Positions 16,958-25,149 of a stretch of DNA of 64,000 nt are shown in pieces. A program made the position numbers and the translations under genes. Position 1 is the first letter of the stretch, and each line of letters begins with the position of its first letter. The stretch comes from Hyphomicrobium_A sp963782555 (GTDB lineage: Bacteria > Pseudomonadota > Alphaproteobacteria > Rhizobiales > Hyphomicrobiaceae), in the NCBI GenBank assembly GCA_963782555.1, contig CAWAKB010000001.1, forward strand, positions 930,001-994,000, read 5' to 3'. The notes beneath the pieces were generated by a model that saw only the letters and a program-made list of their open reading frames with translations, searched no databases and was not told where the DNA came from.

Positions 16958-17833
16958 TCAGCCCACCGGCAAGACATCGACACCGACGTTCACCGAGTGC
17001 TCGTTGCCGCCCAGCAGAATTCCGCTGATGGGGCTGACGTCGTCGTAGTCGCGGCCATAGGCGATGGCGATGTGCTCGTCGCGCGGCATCAGCCCGTTGG
17101 TGGGATCGAAATCGACCCAGCCGACCTCGGGCGCCCACACCGAGATCCAGGCATGCGAGGCGTCGGCGCCGGCAAGCCGCGGCAGGCCCGGCGGCGGGCT
17201 CGTCAGGATGTAGCCGCTGACGTAGCGTGCCGACAGGTGCATCGTGCGCAGGCAGGCGAGTGCGAGGTGCGAGAAATCCTGGCAGACGCCACGCCGCCGG
17301 CGCAGCACCTCGGCGACAGGCGTGGAGACGTCGGTCGCCGTCGTGTCGAAGACGAAGTCGCCGTAGATGCGCAAGATCAGATCCCAGGCCGCCTGCAGGA
17401 CGGGGCGCCCGGGCTCGAACGAGCCGCGGGCATAGGCGGCGATCTCCGCGCTCGGCGGCGTATGCTTGGAGGCGCAGGCATAGCAAATGACATCGAGATC
17501 GAGCCCGCAGCGCGGCTGCGCGATGGTGCGGGCCAGATCATCCCACGGCGCACTCGCCTCCAGCTCGATCTCCCGCGGCGGCGTCACCGCAATGGTGCTC
17601 TTGGCATGCACGACGAGCTCTTTGTGCTCCTGCTCGATGTCGAACATGACCACGCGGTTTCCGTAGTAGTCCTCACGCTCGGTGCGGATCGTGGGCGCCG
17701 GGTCGATCAGCAGCGTGTGGCCGCGCACCTCCTGACGCTCTACGCGCCGCGGCGACATGTGCACCACGTGCTGCGACTGCACGACGGGCGCCGAGTAGCG
17801 GTAGACCGTGCGGTGGCTCACGTCGTAGATCAT
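16958..17833 (-). CDS. Transglutaminase-like cysteine peptidase of the cpATP-grasp cluster
   Basis: A protein of 291 residues with a bacterial transglutaminase-like N-terminal beta domain (MIYDVSHRTVYRYS... to about 90) and a transglutaminase core. The catalytic triad is visible: Cys184 in RRGVCQDFSH, His227 in ASHAWIS and Asp243 in DFDPTNG. Members act as papain-like peptidases or amide-forming enzymes, not as blood-type crosslinkers. The start overlaps the stop of the cpATP-grasp gene by 4 nt, so the two are translationally coupled. With DUF2126 upstream they form the conserved cluster predicted to make or cut an unknown peptide or amide. No signal peptide is seen, so the site is cytoplasmic. 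Confidence 0.9.
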   Translation of the reverse strand: MIYDVSHRTVYRYSAPVVQSQHVVHMSPRRVERQEVRGHTLLIDPAPTIRTEREDYYGNRVVMFDIEQEHKELVVHAKSTIAVTPPREIELEASAPWDDLARTIAQPRCGLDLDVICYACASKHTPPSAEIAAYARGSFEPGRPVLQAAWDLILRIYGDFVFDTTATDVSTPVAEVLRRRRGVCQDFSHLALACLRTMHLSARYVSGYILTSPPPGLPRLAGADASHAWISVWAPEVGWVDFDPTNGLMPRDEHIAIAYGRDYDDVSPISGILLGGNEHSVNVGVDVLPVG

Positions 17834-20409
17834 GGCCGGGTCTCGAATTTGGGCTCGAGCCGCGTATGCACGCGATGGGGCTGGTCCTCGGTAAGATTGA
17901 AATAGCGCCGCTCGATCGAGGTGGTGAGCTCCGGCAGCTGATGCAGCTGCTCGTACATGGCGGCCTGCAGCTCCACGCGCGTGGCATCGCCGGCGATGGC
18001 CTCGACGTCGGCGAGGCGCACGGACGTGAGCATGGAAAGGATGAGCCGCCGCTCCTCCGTGAGACCGGCGCCCTGCTTGGATTGGGGCAGCTCGGCGAGG
18101 TGGCTCGATATGCTCGATAGCTGATAGGCGAGGCTGCGCGGGTTGAACTCATCGAGCAGCAGAAGATCGAGCACGAGCGCCAGCATCGGGTCGAGACGAT
18201 AACGCGAGCGGTAGGTGATGAAGCTGTCGGCGAGCTCCAAGAGGAACACCAGCCGGCCCGTCTCCTCCTCGCGCTCCAGCGGCTGGCCGAACAGCGACAG
18301 GATCGCCTCGCTCAAGTTGTGGGCCCGCTCCAGCCGGCGGCCCATGTCGAGGAAAGCCCAGCCGTAGTTGCGCGTCATGTTCTCGTGCATCAGGCCGTTG
18401 AAGGCCGAAAGCCAGCCGAGCCCGTCCTCGACGAGGTCGAGTGCGGCTTCGGGCGGCGCCGAAAGAATCGCGCGGCGCCAGTCCTCGCCCGGGCGGAAAT
18501 GACTCAAGACGCGCCAGGCTTCGAGCGAGAGGCGGTCGCGCGTCAGGCTCGAGACGCGGTAGAGCTTGTCGAGCGTGGCATCGAGCGTGCGCTTGCCGTC
18601 GTGCGCCGAGACGAGCATACGCGCCATGCTGGCGATCGCCGACTGATTGGGCTCCTCGGGCGAGGGAATATCTTCGATCTCGTCGCGCACGAGCAGGGCC
18701 TGCAGGCAGGTGCGCGCCGCCCCCTGGCCGTCGGAGGGCGCGTTGTCCTCCTGCAGACGCTGCAAGGCGCTGCGCAACACGCGCATGATCCAGTCGGAGC
18801 GCTCGCCGTAGCGGCCGAGCCAGAACAGATCGTCCGCCACCCGGCTCTGTATCACGCGCTGGGAGCGCTGCACCCGCGCGGTCTCGATGGTCGGCTGCCA
18901 CAAGCTGCGGTGCGGGGGCATCTCGCCATCGGCAATGACCCAGACATCGCGCGTGCGCGCCTCGGGCGCACTCAAAGCGACGGCAAGGTCGGGCGCGACG
19001 GCCATCACCAGCCCGCCCGGCATCACCGTGAAGCCGTCAGCCGTCGCGGCGGCGAACATGCGTACGGCAAACGGCTGGGGCACCAATCCGTCCGGCGTGA
19101 ACGTCGGCGTGGTGCCGAAGCCGGCCCTCTCCTCGGCGACGAGCAGGTTGCCGTGAAGATCGATCTCCTCTTGAAGCGCACGCCGCTGCGCCGCCGACAG
19201 CGCAGCACCCACCTGTCCGTATTGCGCGCCTCCCGGCCGCCCGGTGCCTTCCTGGGCGGGGCGGACCACCATGCGGTCGAGGTTGTCCAGAACATGCTGG
19301 CGGCTGGCACGGTCGCCGAGCCACCAGCGCGGCGCATCGCGCACCATCAGCTCCTCGCCGAGCACCTGGCGGCTGAGCGCGCCCAGGTATCCGCCGAGCC
19401 CGCGGTTCTGCGCGATGGCGGAGCCGAGCGCGTTGCGCACCAGCTCGGGCGCCCGGCGGCAGGCCTGAACCAGCCCCGGCGGCCCGTGGTAGGTGCTGGC
19501 GTCGAGCTCCAAGGGGTCGGACTCGCGCCCGTCGACGCAGCGCACGATCAGGTCGATGCGCTTCAGCCCCTCGAGCGTCTTCAGGAACATGCGGTCGCCG
19601 GCCGTGCGCAGATCTCCCGCCTCCACCAGCAGGTAGCCAAGATAGCGGGCGAGGTAGGCGTGGCTGAAATAATCCTCGTGGTGGGGTCCTGGCGTCAGCA
19701 GCGCAATGCGCGGGTCGCGCCGCCCGCTGAGTTGCGTCAAGCTCGACTGCACGAGCTGGAAGAACGGAGCAAGCCGCACGGCGTTGCACTTCTGGAAGAT
19801 GTCGCCGGCGATGTGCGTGTGCACGACGCGGTTGGCGAGCGCGTAGCCAACGCCTGCAGGCGTCTCCGTGTGATTGTCGACGACCCGCCAGGTGCCGGCC
19901 GGATCGCGCGCAAGGTCGACGGCATAGAACTGCAGATGACCGGCGTCCGGCTGAATGTTCTGGCAGGCGCTGAGATAGGCTGGGTCGGCGAGCACGAGGG
20001 CCGGCGGCAGCGCGCCTTCGCGCATCAGCCGTTGCTCGCCGTAGACGTCGGCGAGAATGGCGTTGAGCAGACGGGCGCGCTGCATGAGCGCGGCCTCGAG
20101 AAAGCGCCACTCGCTGCTGGAGAAAATGAGGGGGACGAGATCGACCTCCCAGCGTTTCCCCGGCTGGGTCGGATCGGCGAAGATGTCATGCGCGATGCCC
20201 ATCTCGCGCACCCGCCGGTTGAGGCGCTCGGCGCGGTGGGTCTGTTCCGCCGCCGGAAGCTCCGAGAGGCTTGCGAGAAACCTTGACCAGTGCGGACGCA
20301 CCTCGCCTGAAGCGTCCATCAGCTCGTCGTAGCCGCCGGTGCGACGGTTTGCGTAGCTCGTGAGAAAGTCGGCGTCCGTCGGCAAGGCTAGGCGCGCTTC
20401 GTAGTTCAT
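17830..20409 (-). CDS. Circularly permuted ATP-grasp ligase fused to alpha-E domain
   Basis: An 859-residue fusion. Residues about 1-490 are the circularly permuted ATP-grasp domain (DUF404/407 type): HIFADP-like AHDIFADPTQPGKRW, NHTETPAGVGYALANR, TPGPHHEDYFSH, YLGYLLVEAGDL and LDNLDRMVVRPAQEG. Residues about 535-850 are the helical alpha-E domain (DUF403): SRVADDLFWLGRYGERSD, then FLDMGRRLERAHNL and LLLDEFNPRSLAYQL. In many genomes the two are separate genes; here they are one polypeptide. The family is predicted to ligate amino acids or peptides using ATP; substrate unknown. It overlaps the transglutaminase by 4 nt and lies 169 nt after the DUF2126 gene. Confidence 0.9.
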   Translation of the reverse strand: MNYEARLALPTDADFLTSYANRRTGGYDELMDASGEVRPHWSRFLASLSELPAAEQTHRAERLNRRVREMGIAHDIFADPTQPGKRWEVDLVPLIFSSSEWRFLEAALMQRARLLNAILADVYGEQRLMREGALPPALVLADPAYLSACQNIQPDAGHLQFYAVDLARDPAGTWRVVDNHTETPAGVGYALANRVVHTHIAGDIFQKCNAVRLAPFFQLVQSSLTQLSGRRDPRIALLTPGPHHEDYFSHAYLARYLGYLLVEAGDLRTAGDRMFLKTLEGLKRIDLIVRCVDGRESDPLELDASTYHGPPGLVQACRRAPELVRNALGSAIAQNRGLGGYLGALSRQVLGEELMVRDAPRWWLGDRASRQHVLDNLDRMVVRPAQEGTGRPGGAQYGQVGAALSAAQRRALQEEIDLHGNLLVAEERAGFGTTPTFTPDGLVPQPFAVRMFAAATADGFTVMPGGLVMAVAPDLAVALSAPEARTRDVWVIADGEMPPHRSLWQPTIETARVQRSQRVIQSRVADDLFWLGRYGERSDWIMRVLRSALQRLQEDNAPSDGQGAARTCLQALLVRDEIEDIPSPEEPNQSAIASMARMLVSAHDGKRTLDATLDKLYRVSSLTRDRLSLEAWRVLSHFRPGEDWRRAILSAPPEAALDLVEDGLGWLSAFNGLMHENMTRNYGWAFLDMGRRLERAHNLSEAILSLFGQPLEREEETGRLVFLLELADSFITYRSRYRLDPMLALVLDLLLLDEFNPRSLAYQLSSISSHLAELPQSKQGAGLTEERRLILSMLTSVRLADVEAIAGDATRVELQAAMYEQLHQLPELTTSIERRYFNLTEDQPHRVHTRLEPKFETRP

Positions 20410-20578
20410 CGGTCGTTACGTTATGTTCGAGCTGGGTTGCGCATGGGCAGCCAGGCTCCGCCAAGGTCGCTGGACTATGGAGGGTAGTGGTTCGCGCCGC
20501 ATTGCACCAGCGGCGACAAGCGCGCGAAAAAACGAATCAATTGCCGTGTGACCGACTTGCCCCGCAGGGGTCCCAAGG

Positions 20579-23500
20579 TCAGCGCCGCAGGTCGAGTGTG
20601 ACGGGGTACTCGGGATCGATTTCGGCGGGGGTGAAGGTGGACCTTCCGGCCGTGTGGCCGGTGCGCTCGAAGCGGGCGAGCCGGCGCCCCTCCGCCTCGT
20701 AGGCGTTCACCGGAGAAACATCCAAATTGCGGCCGCCCGGGTGCGCGGTGTGGTAGCGGCATCCTCCGACCGAGCGGCCGCTCCAGGTGTCCATCACGTC
20801 GAAGGTGAGGGGCACGTGCGGGAGAATGGTCGGGTGCAGGCACGAGTAGGGCAGCCAGGCGCGGTAGCGCACGCCGGCGACCGCCTCGCCGAACGTCCCC
20901 GTCGCGGTGAACGGCAAGGCGCGGCCGTTGCAGGTCACCACGTACCGGTCGCCGCTTTGTCCGCGCATGCGCACTTGCAGCCGCTCCAGCGAATCATCGA
21001 CGTAGCGCGCGGTGCCTCCGGCGGTGGTCTCCTCTCCCAGCACATGCCAGGGCTCGAGCGCCTGGCGCAGCTCGAGCTCGATGCCGGCGGCCTCCATCCC
21101 GCCGATGCGCGGAAAGCGGAACTCGAAGTGCGGACGGAACCAGTCGAGCTCGATGGGCAGGCCGACGCTGCGCAAATCCTCGACCACGTCGGTGAAGTCG
21201 GCCCACAGGAAATGGGGGAGCATGAAGCGGTCCTGCAGGGCGGTGCCCCAGCGGACCGGCTTGGCGTGATAGGGCTTGTCCCAGAACATGGCGACGAAGG
21301 CGCGCATGAGCAGTTGCTGCACCACGCTCATGCGGGCGTGCGGCGGCATCTCGAAGGAGCGGAACTCGATGAGGCCCAGGCGGCCGGCGGGGCCGTCGGG
21401 CGAGTAGAGCTTGTCGATGCAGATTTCCGCCCGGTGCGTGTTGCCGGTCACGTCGACGAGCAAGTGCCGGAAGATGCGGTCGACGAGCCAGGGCGAGACA
21501 GTGCCGTTGCCGGGATCGGGGATCTGCTTGAGCGCCAGCTCCAGCTCGTAGAGCGATTCGTGGCGCGCCTCGTCGATGCGCGGCGCCTGGCTTGTCGGTC
21601 CGATGAAGAGGCCGGAGAAGAGATAAGAGAGGGAAGGATGGTTCTGCCAGTAGGTGACGATCGAGGCGAGAAGGTCGGGCCGCCGCAGGAAGGGGCTGTC
21701 GGCCGGCGCAAGGCCGCCCATGACGATGTGGTTGCCGCCGCCGGTGCCGGTGTGGCGCCCATCGTTCAGGAACTTCTCCGTCCCGAGCCGCACCTTGTGC
21801 GCCTCCTCGTAGACGGCGGTGGTGATGCCGACGAGCTCCCTCCAGCTCGTCGCGGGATGGATGTTCACCTCGATCACGCCCGGGTCGGGCGTCACCTTGA
21901 TGACGTTGATGCGGGGATCGGTGGGCGGGGGATAGCCCTCGATGCGCACGGGCAGCCCCGTGGCGGTGGCGGCTTCCTCGACGGCCGCGACGAGGGCGGC
22001 GAAATCGAGCGCATCCTCGACCGGGGGCAGGAACACCCACAGATGGTCGTCGCGGGGCTCGATCGCGAGCGCGGTGCGCACCGATCCATAAAGCTCGCTG
22101 GGGCCGGTTGGGGGCGGAACCGGCGGAGGCTGCAGCGCGATGCCGTGCCGCTGCTGCACCAGCACGTTGCGCTCCGGCAGCGGCGTCACGTCGGCGAAGG
22201 GATCGCGCGGCAGCACGTGGGGAAAGTCGATGGGCGGCAGCGCCGGCAGCGAGGACACCGGAAGCCGCAGGCCCGAGGGTGAATCGCCCGGCATCAAATA
22301 CAGCCGTTTGCGCCTGATCCCCCACCGCTCCGTCACCCAACGGCGCCCCAGGTCCGGCGAGTGCCACACCTGCACCGGCAGCACGTAGCTCACGGGCTTG
22401 TCGAGGCCGCGCTCGAAGACGCGCACGACGCGGGCGCGCTCCTCGGGGTCCTCGAGCTTCTCAGGTATGACGTTGATCGGCAGCTTCTGCTCGACGAGGG
22501 CGTAGTAGCCGGGGTCCTCGTAGGCGGGGACGCCGCTGTCGGGCGCGAGTCCGAGCTGCTCGCACAGCGCGCCCATCAACTTGTCCGCGTCGGCGATGGT
22601 CGCAGGTGCGGCGGTCTTCTCACGCGCGATGAGGTCGGGGTTGGCCCACAGCGGCTCGGCATCGCGGCGCCAGTAGAGGGCGAACGCCCAACGCGGCAGC
22701 GGCTCGCCCGGATACCACTTGCCCTGGCCGTAGTGCAGGAGGCCGCCCGGCGCAAATCGCTGTTGCAACCGGCGCACCAGGTCGTCGGCGTAGTGCCGCT
22801 TGGTGGGGCCGACGGCCGCCGTCTTCCACTCGGCGCCTTCCATGTCGTCGATCGACACGAACGTCGGCTCGCCGCCCATGCTGAGGCGCACGTCACTCGC
22901 TTCGAGGCGCCGGTCGACCGCGTCGCCCGCCGCGAGAATGTCGCCCCACTGCTCGTCGCTGTAGGGCAGCGTCACGCGCGGCGTCTCCAGGATGCGCTGA
23001 ACGCTCATGTCGAAAGAGAACGTCACCTCGGCCGCCTCGTGCGCGCCGCTGATGGGCGCGGCACTCGAGGGCTGCGGCGTCGCTGCAAGCGGGATGTGCC
23101 CCTCGCCGGCAAGCAGGCCCGAGGTGGGATCGAGGCCGATCCAGCCGGCGCCCGGCAGGTAGACCTCGGCCCAGGCGTGCAGGTCGGTGAAATCGGTATC
23201 GGCGCCTGCTGGTCCGTCGAGCGGCTTCACGTCCGGGCGCAACTGGATGAGGTAGCCCGACACGAAGCGCGCTGCAAAACCGATGTGACGCAGGACCTGC
23301 ACCAGCAGCCAGCCGGAGTCGCGGCAGGAGCCCGACGCCTTCTGCAGCGTCTCCTCCGGAGTTTGAATCCCCGGCTCCATGCGGATGCAGTAGCTCACCT
23401 CGGCGTGGAGCCTGCGGTTCAGGTCGCACAGGAAGTCGATGGTGACCGCCTTGTGGCGCGGCAGCGAGGCGAGAAATGCCTTGAGGCGCGGACCGGCCGG

Positions 23501-23863
23501 GAGCGGCTCCAGATAGGGACCGAGCTCGCCTTTGAGATCGGGCTCGTAGACGAAAGGCCAATCCTTCGCCTCGTCCGCCACGAAGAAGTCGAACGGGTTG
23601 ATGACCGCCATGTCGGCCACGAGGTCGACCGTCACCACGAACTGCCGGCACTTCTCGGGCAGAACGATGCGGGCGCAGTAGTTGGCGAAGGGGTCCTGCT
23701 GCCAGTTGAGGAAGTGATTTTTGGGCTCGATCTTCAGCGAGTAGCTGAGGATCGGAGTGCGGCAATGCGGCGCCGGCCGGAGCCGGACCACCTGGGGCGC
23801 CATCCCGATTACGCGGTCATACTGGTAGGCGGTGCGGTGCGTGAGAGCGACGTGAAGGGACAT
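20579..23863 (-). CDS. Large transglutaminase-DUF2126 protein
   Basis: A protein of 1094 residues. The first ~290 form a transglutaminase-like module: a beta domain from MSLHVALTHRTAYQYD, then the catalytic Cys in SGSCRDSGW, His in DLHAWAEVYLP and Asp in GLDPTSGLL. The remainder is DUF2126, with LSMGGEPTFVS, YGQGKWYPGEPLPRWA, DPGVIEVNIHPA, HTGTGGGNHIVMGG and IEFRSFEMPP. This last part recalls glutamine-synthetase/ATP-grasp-like amidoligases, in keeping with published ideas of an amide-forming complex. The ATG at 23863 has ACAGG upstream and gives the canonical N-terminus; 28 extra residues upstream are not family-like. It heads the cluster and is divergent from the metallopeptidase gene. Confidence 0.9.
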   Translation of the reverse strand: MSLHVALTHRTAYQYDRVIGMAPQVVRLRPAPHCRTPILSYSLKIEPKNHFLNWQQDPFANYCARIVLPEKCRQFVVTVDLVADMAVINPFDFFVADEAKDWPFVYEPDLKGELGPYLEPLPAGPRLKAFLASLPRHKAVTIDFLCDLNRRLHAEVSYCIRMEPGIQTPEETLQKASGSCRDSGWLLVQVLRHIGFAARFVSGYLIQLRPDVKPLDGPAGADTDFTDLHAWAEVYLPGAGWIGLDPTSGLLAGEGHIPLAATPQPSSAAPISGAHEAAEVTFSFDMSVQRILETPRVTLPYSDEQWGDILAAGDAVDRRLEASDVRLSMGGEPTFVSIDDMEGAEWKTAAVGPTKRHYADDLVRRLQQRFAPGGLLHYGQGKWYPGEPLPRWAFALYWRRDAEPLWANPDLIAREKTAAPATIADADKLMGALCEQLGLAPDSGVPAYEDPGYYALVEQKLPINVIPEKLEDPEERARVVRVFERGLDKPVSYVLPVQVWHSPDLGRRWVTERWGIRRKRLYLMPGDSPSGLRLPVSSLPALPPIDFPHVLPRDPFADVTPLPERNVLVQQRHGIALQPPPVPPPTGPSELYGSVRTALAIEPRDDHLWVFLPPVEDALDFAALVAAVEEAATATGLPVRIEGYPPPTDPRINVIKVTPDPGVIEVNIHPATSWRELVGITTAVYEEAHKVRLGTEKFLNDGRHTGTGGGNHIVMGGLAPADSPFLRRPDLLASIVTYWQNHPSLSYLFSGLFIGPTSQAPRIDEARHESLYELELALKQIPDPGNGTVSPWLVDRIFRHLLVDVTGNTHRAEICIDKLYSPDGPAGRLGLIEFRSFEMPPHARMSVVQQLLMRAFVAMFWDKPYHAKPVRWGTALQDRFMLPHFLWADFTDVVEDLRSVGLPIELDWFRPHFEFRFPRIGGMEAAGIELELRQALEPWHVLGEETTAGGTARYVDDSLERLQVRMRGQSGDRYVVTCNGRALPFTATGTFGEAVAGVRYRAWLPYSCLHPTILPHVPLTFDVMDTWSGRSVGGCRYHTAHPGGRNLDVSPVNAYEAEGRRLARFERTGHTAGRSTFTPAEIDPEYPVTLDLRR

Positions 23864-23997
23864 CAGGACCTGTTGGAAGGCAGACCTCTTGTGCGTTGCA
23901 GCGTTCGGAGCATAGATCATCTTTCGGCTCGCACGAAGTTTGAGCATTGCCTGAGACTTGGGCTTGCTGCATTAACTTTGAGCAAAGGAACGACCCT

Positions 23998-25137
23998 ATG
24001 GCCGCGACGTTTCCGGCGTCGGCAACTGCGGCGCTGAAGTCGAGGACACCGGTGAAGACGTTCAAATGCGGCTCCTGCGGCAGCACGGTCTACTTCGAGA
24101 ACGTGCAGTGTCTGTCCTGCGGGCGGGCGCTGGGATTCCAGCCCGAGCGGCTCGAGATCATCACGCTGGCGCCGGACGCCGGGCCGCCGTGGCGCGAGTT
24201 GAAGAAGCCGAAGGGGCCGCGCTACCACTACTGCGCCAACGAGCAGCACGACGTGTGCAATTGGCTGGTGCGTCATGGCGCGCCGACGCCCTTTTGCACA
24301 GCCTGCGCCTTGAACCGCACCATCCCCAACCTCGCCGATCCGGCGAACTTGCGTGCCTGGGGCGACTTCGAGCGCGCCAAGAAGCGGCTCGTCTACTCGC
24401 TGTTACGCTTCGGGCTGCCGCTCGACGGGTCTGCCGTCGGCAAGGGACCGCTGACCTTCGACTTCCTCAACGATGCGCTGACCGGCCATTTCGACGGCGT
24501 CATCACCATCGCGGTGGGCGAGGCCGACTCCGTGGAGCGCGAGCGCCAGCGCCAGGCGATGGCGGAGACCTATCGCTCACTGCTGGGTCACCTGCGCCAC
24601 GAGAGCGGCCATTACTATTGGATGCTGCTGGTCGAGGACACCGACAACATCGAGACGTTCCGCCAGATCTTCGGCGATGAGCGCGAGGACTACAACGCGG
24701 CGCTGGAGCGCCATCACGCGTCGGGGCCGCCGCCGGACTGGTCCCTGCGCCACGTCTCGGCCTATGCGAGCTCGCACCCGTGGGAGGATTGGGCGGAGAC
24801 CTGGGCGCACTACCTGCACATGATCGATGCGCTCGACACGGCCGTCATGCACAAAATCGAGCCGCGTTTGGGCCGCCGACTTTCCGGCCAGGCCAGCCGG
24901 CTGGTGAGGACGCCGGACGTCTATCGCACCGAGAGCTTCGAATCTTTGATCGAGCGCTGGGTTCCGCTCACGCTGACCCTCAACGATATCAACCGGAGCA
25001 TGGGCCACGGCGACTTCTATCCGTTCGTGATTCCCGAGATCGCGGTCGCCAAGCTCGCGTTCGTGCACCGCATCGTCCGCCAGGCGGCGAGCTCTTGGCC
25101 TATGATCGCCAGCGCTGCATCGGCGCAGCACGTCTGA
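23998..25137 (+). CDS. Putative zinc-binding metallopeptidase (peptidase Mx type) with zinc ribbon
   Basis: A protein of 379 residues. The N-terminal zinc ribbon has cysteines 24, 27, 38 and 41 (CGSCGS ... CLSCG). The central domain contains LRHESGHYYW, an HExGH metal site with a following catalytic-domain helix, and HVSAYASSHPWEDWAETWAHYLHM, whose Glu/His residues complete the site. The start ATG at 23998 has AAAGGAA 8 nt upstream. It is divergent from the DUF2126 gene with 134 nt between. Genes of this family often sit beside the cpATP-grasp/transglutaminase cluster, which suggests it processes that cluster's product; that is inference. Followed after 12 nt by the mgtA-like gene. Confidence 0.85.
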   Translation: MAATFPASATAALKSRTPVKTFKCGSCGSTVYFENVQCLSCGRALGFQPERLEIITLAPDAGPPWRELKKPKGPRYHYCANEQHDVCNWLVRHGAPTPFCTACALNRTIPNLADPANLRAWGDFERAKKRLVYSLLRFGLPLDGSAVGKGPLTFDFLNDALTGHFDGVITIAVGEADSVERERQRQAMAETYRSLLGHLRHESGHYYWMLLVEDTDNIETFRQIFGDEREDYNAALERHHASGPPPDWSLRHVSAYASSHPWEDWAETWAHYLHMIDALDTAVMHKIEPRLGRRLSGQASRLVRTPDVYRTESFESLIERWVPLTLTLNDINRSMGHGDFYPFVIPEIAVAKLAFVHRIVRQAASSWPMIASAASAQHV

Positions 25138-25149
25138 ACCGGGAACTCC

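Noticed and set aside
18319..20286. 655-residue plus-strand frame opposite the cpATP-grasp fusion
   Set aside because: No domain; the minus strand is conserved throughout.
20654..22282. 542-residue plus-strand frame opposite the DUF2126 gene
   Set aside because: Antisense frame due to high GC at codon position three.
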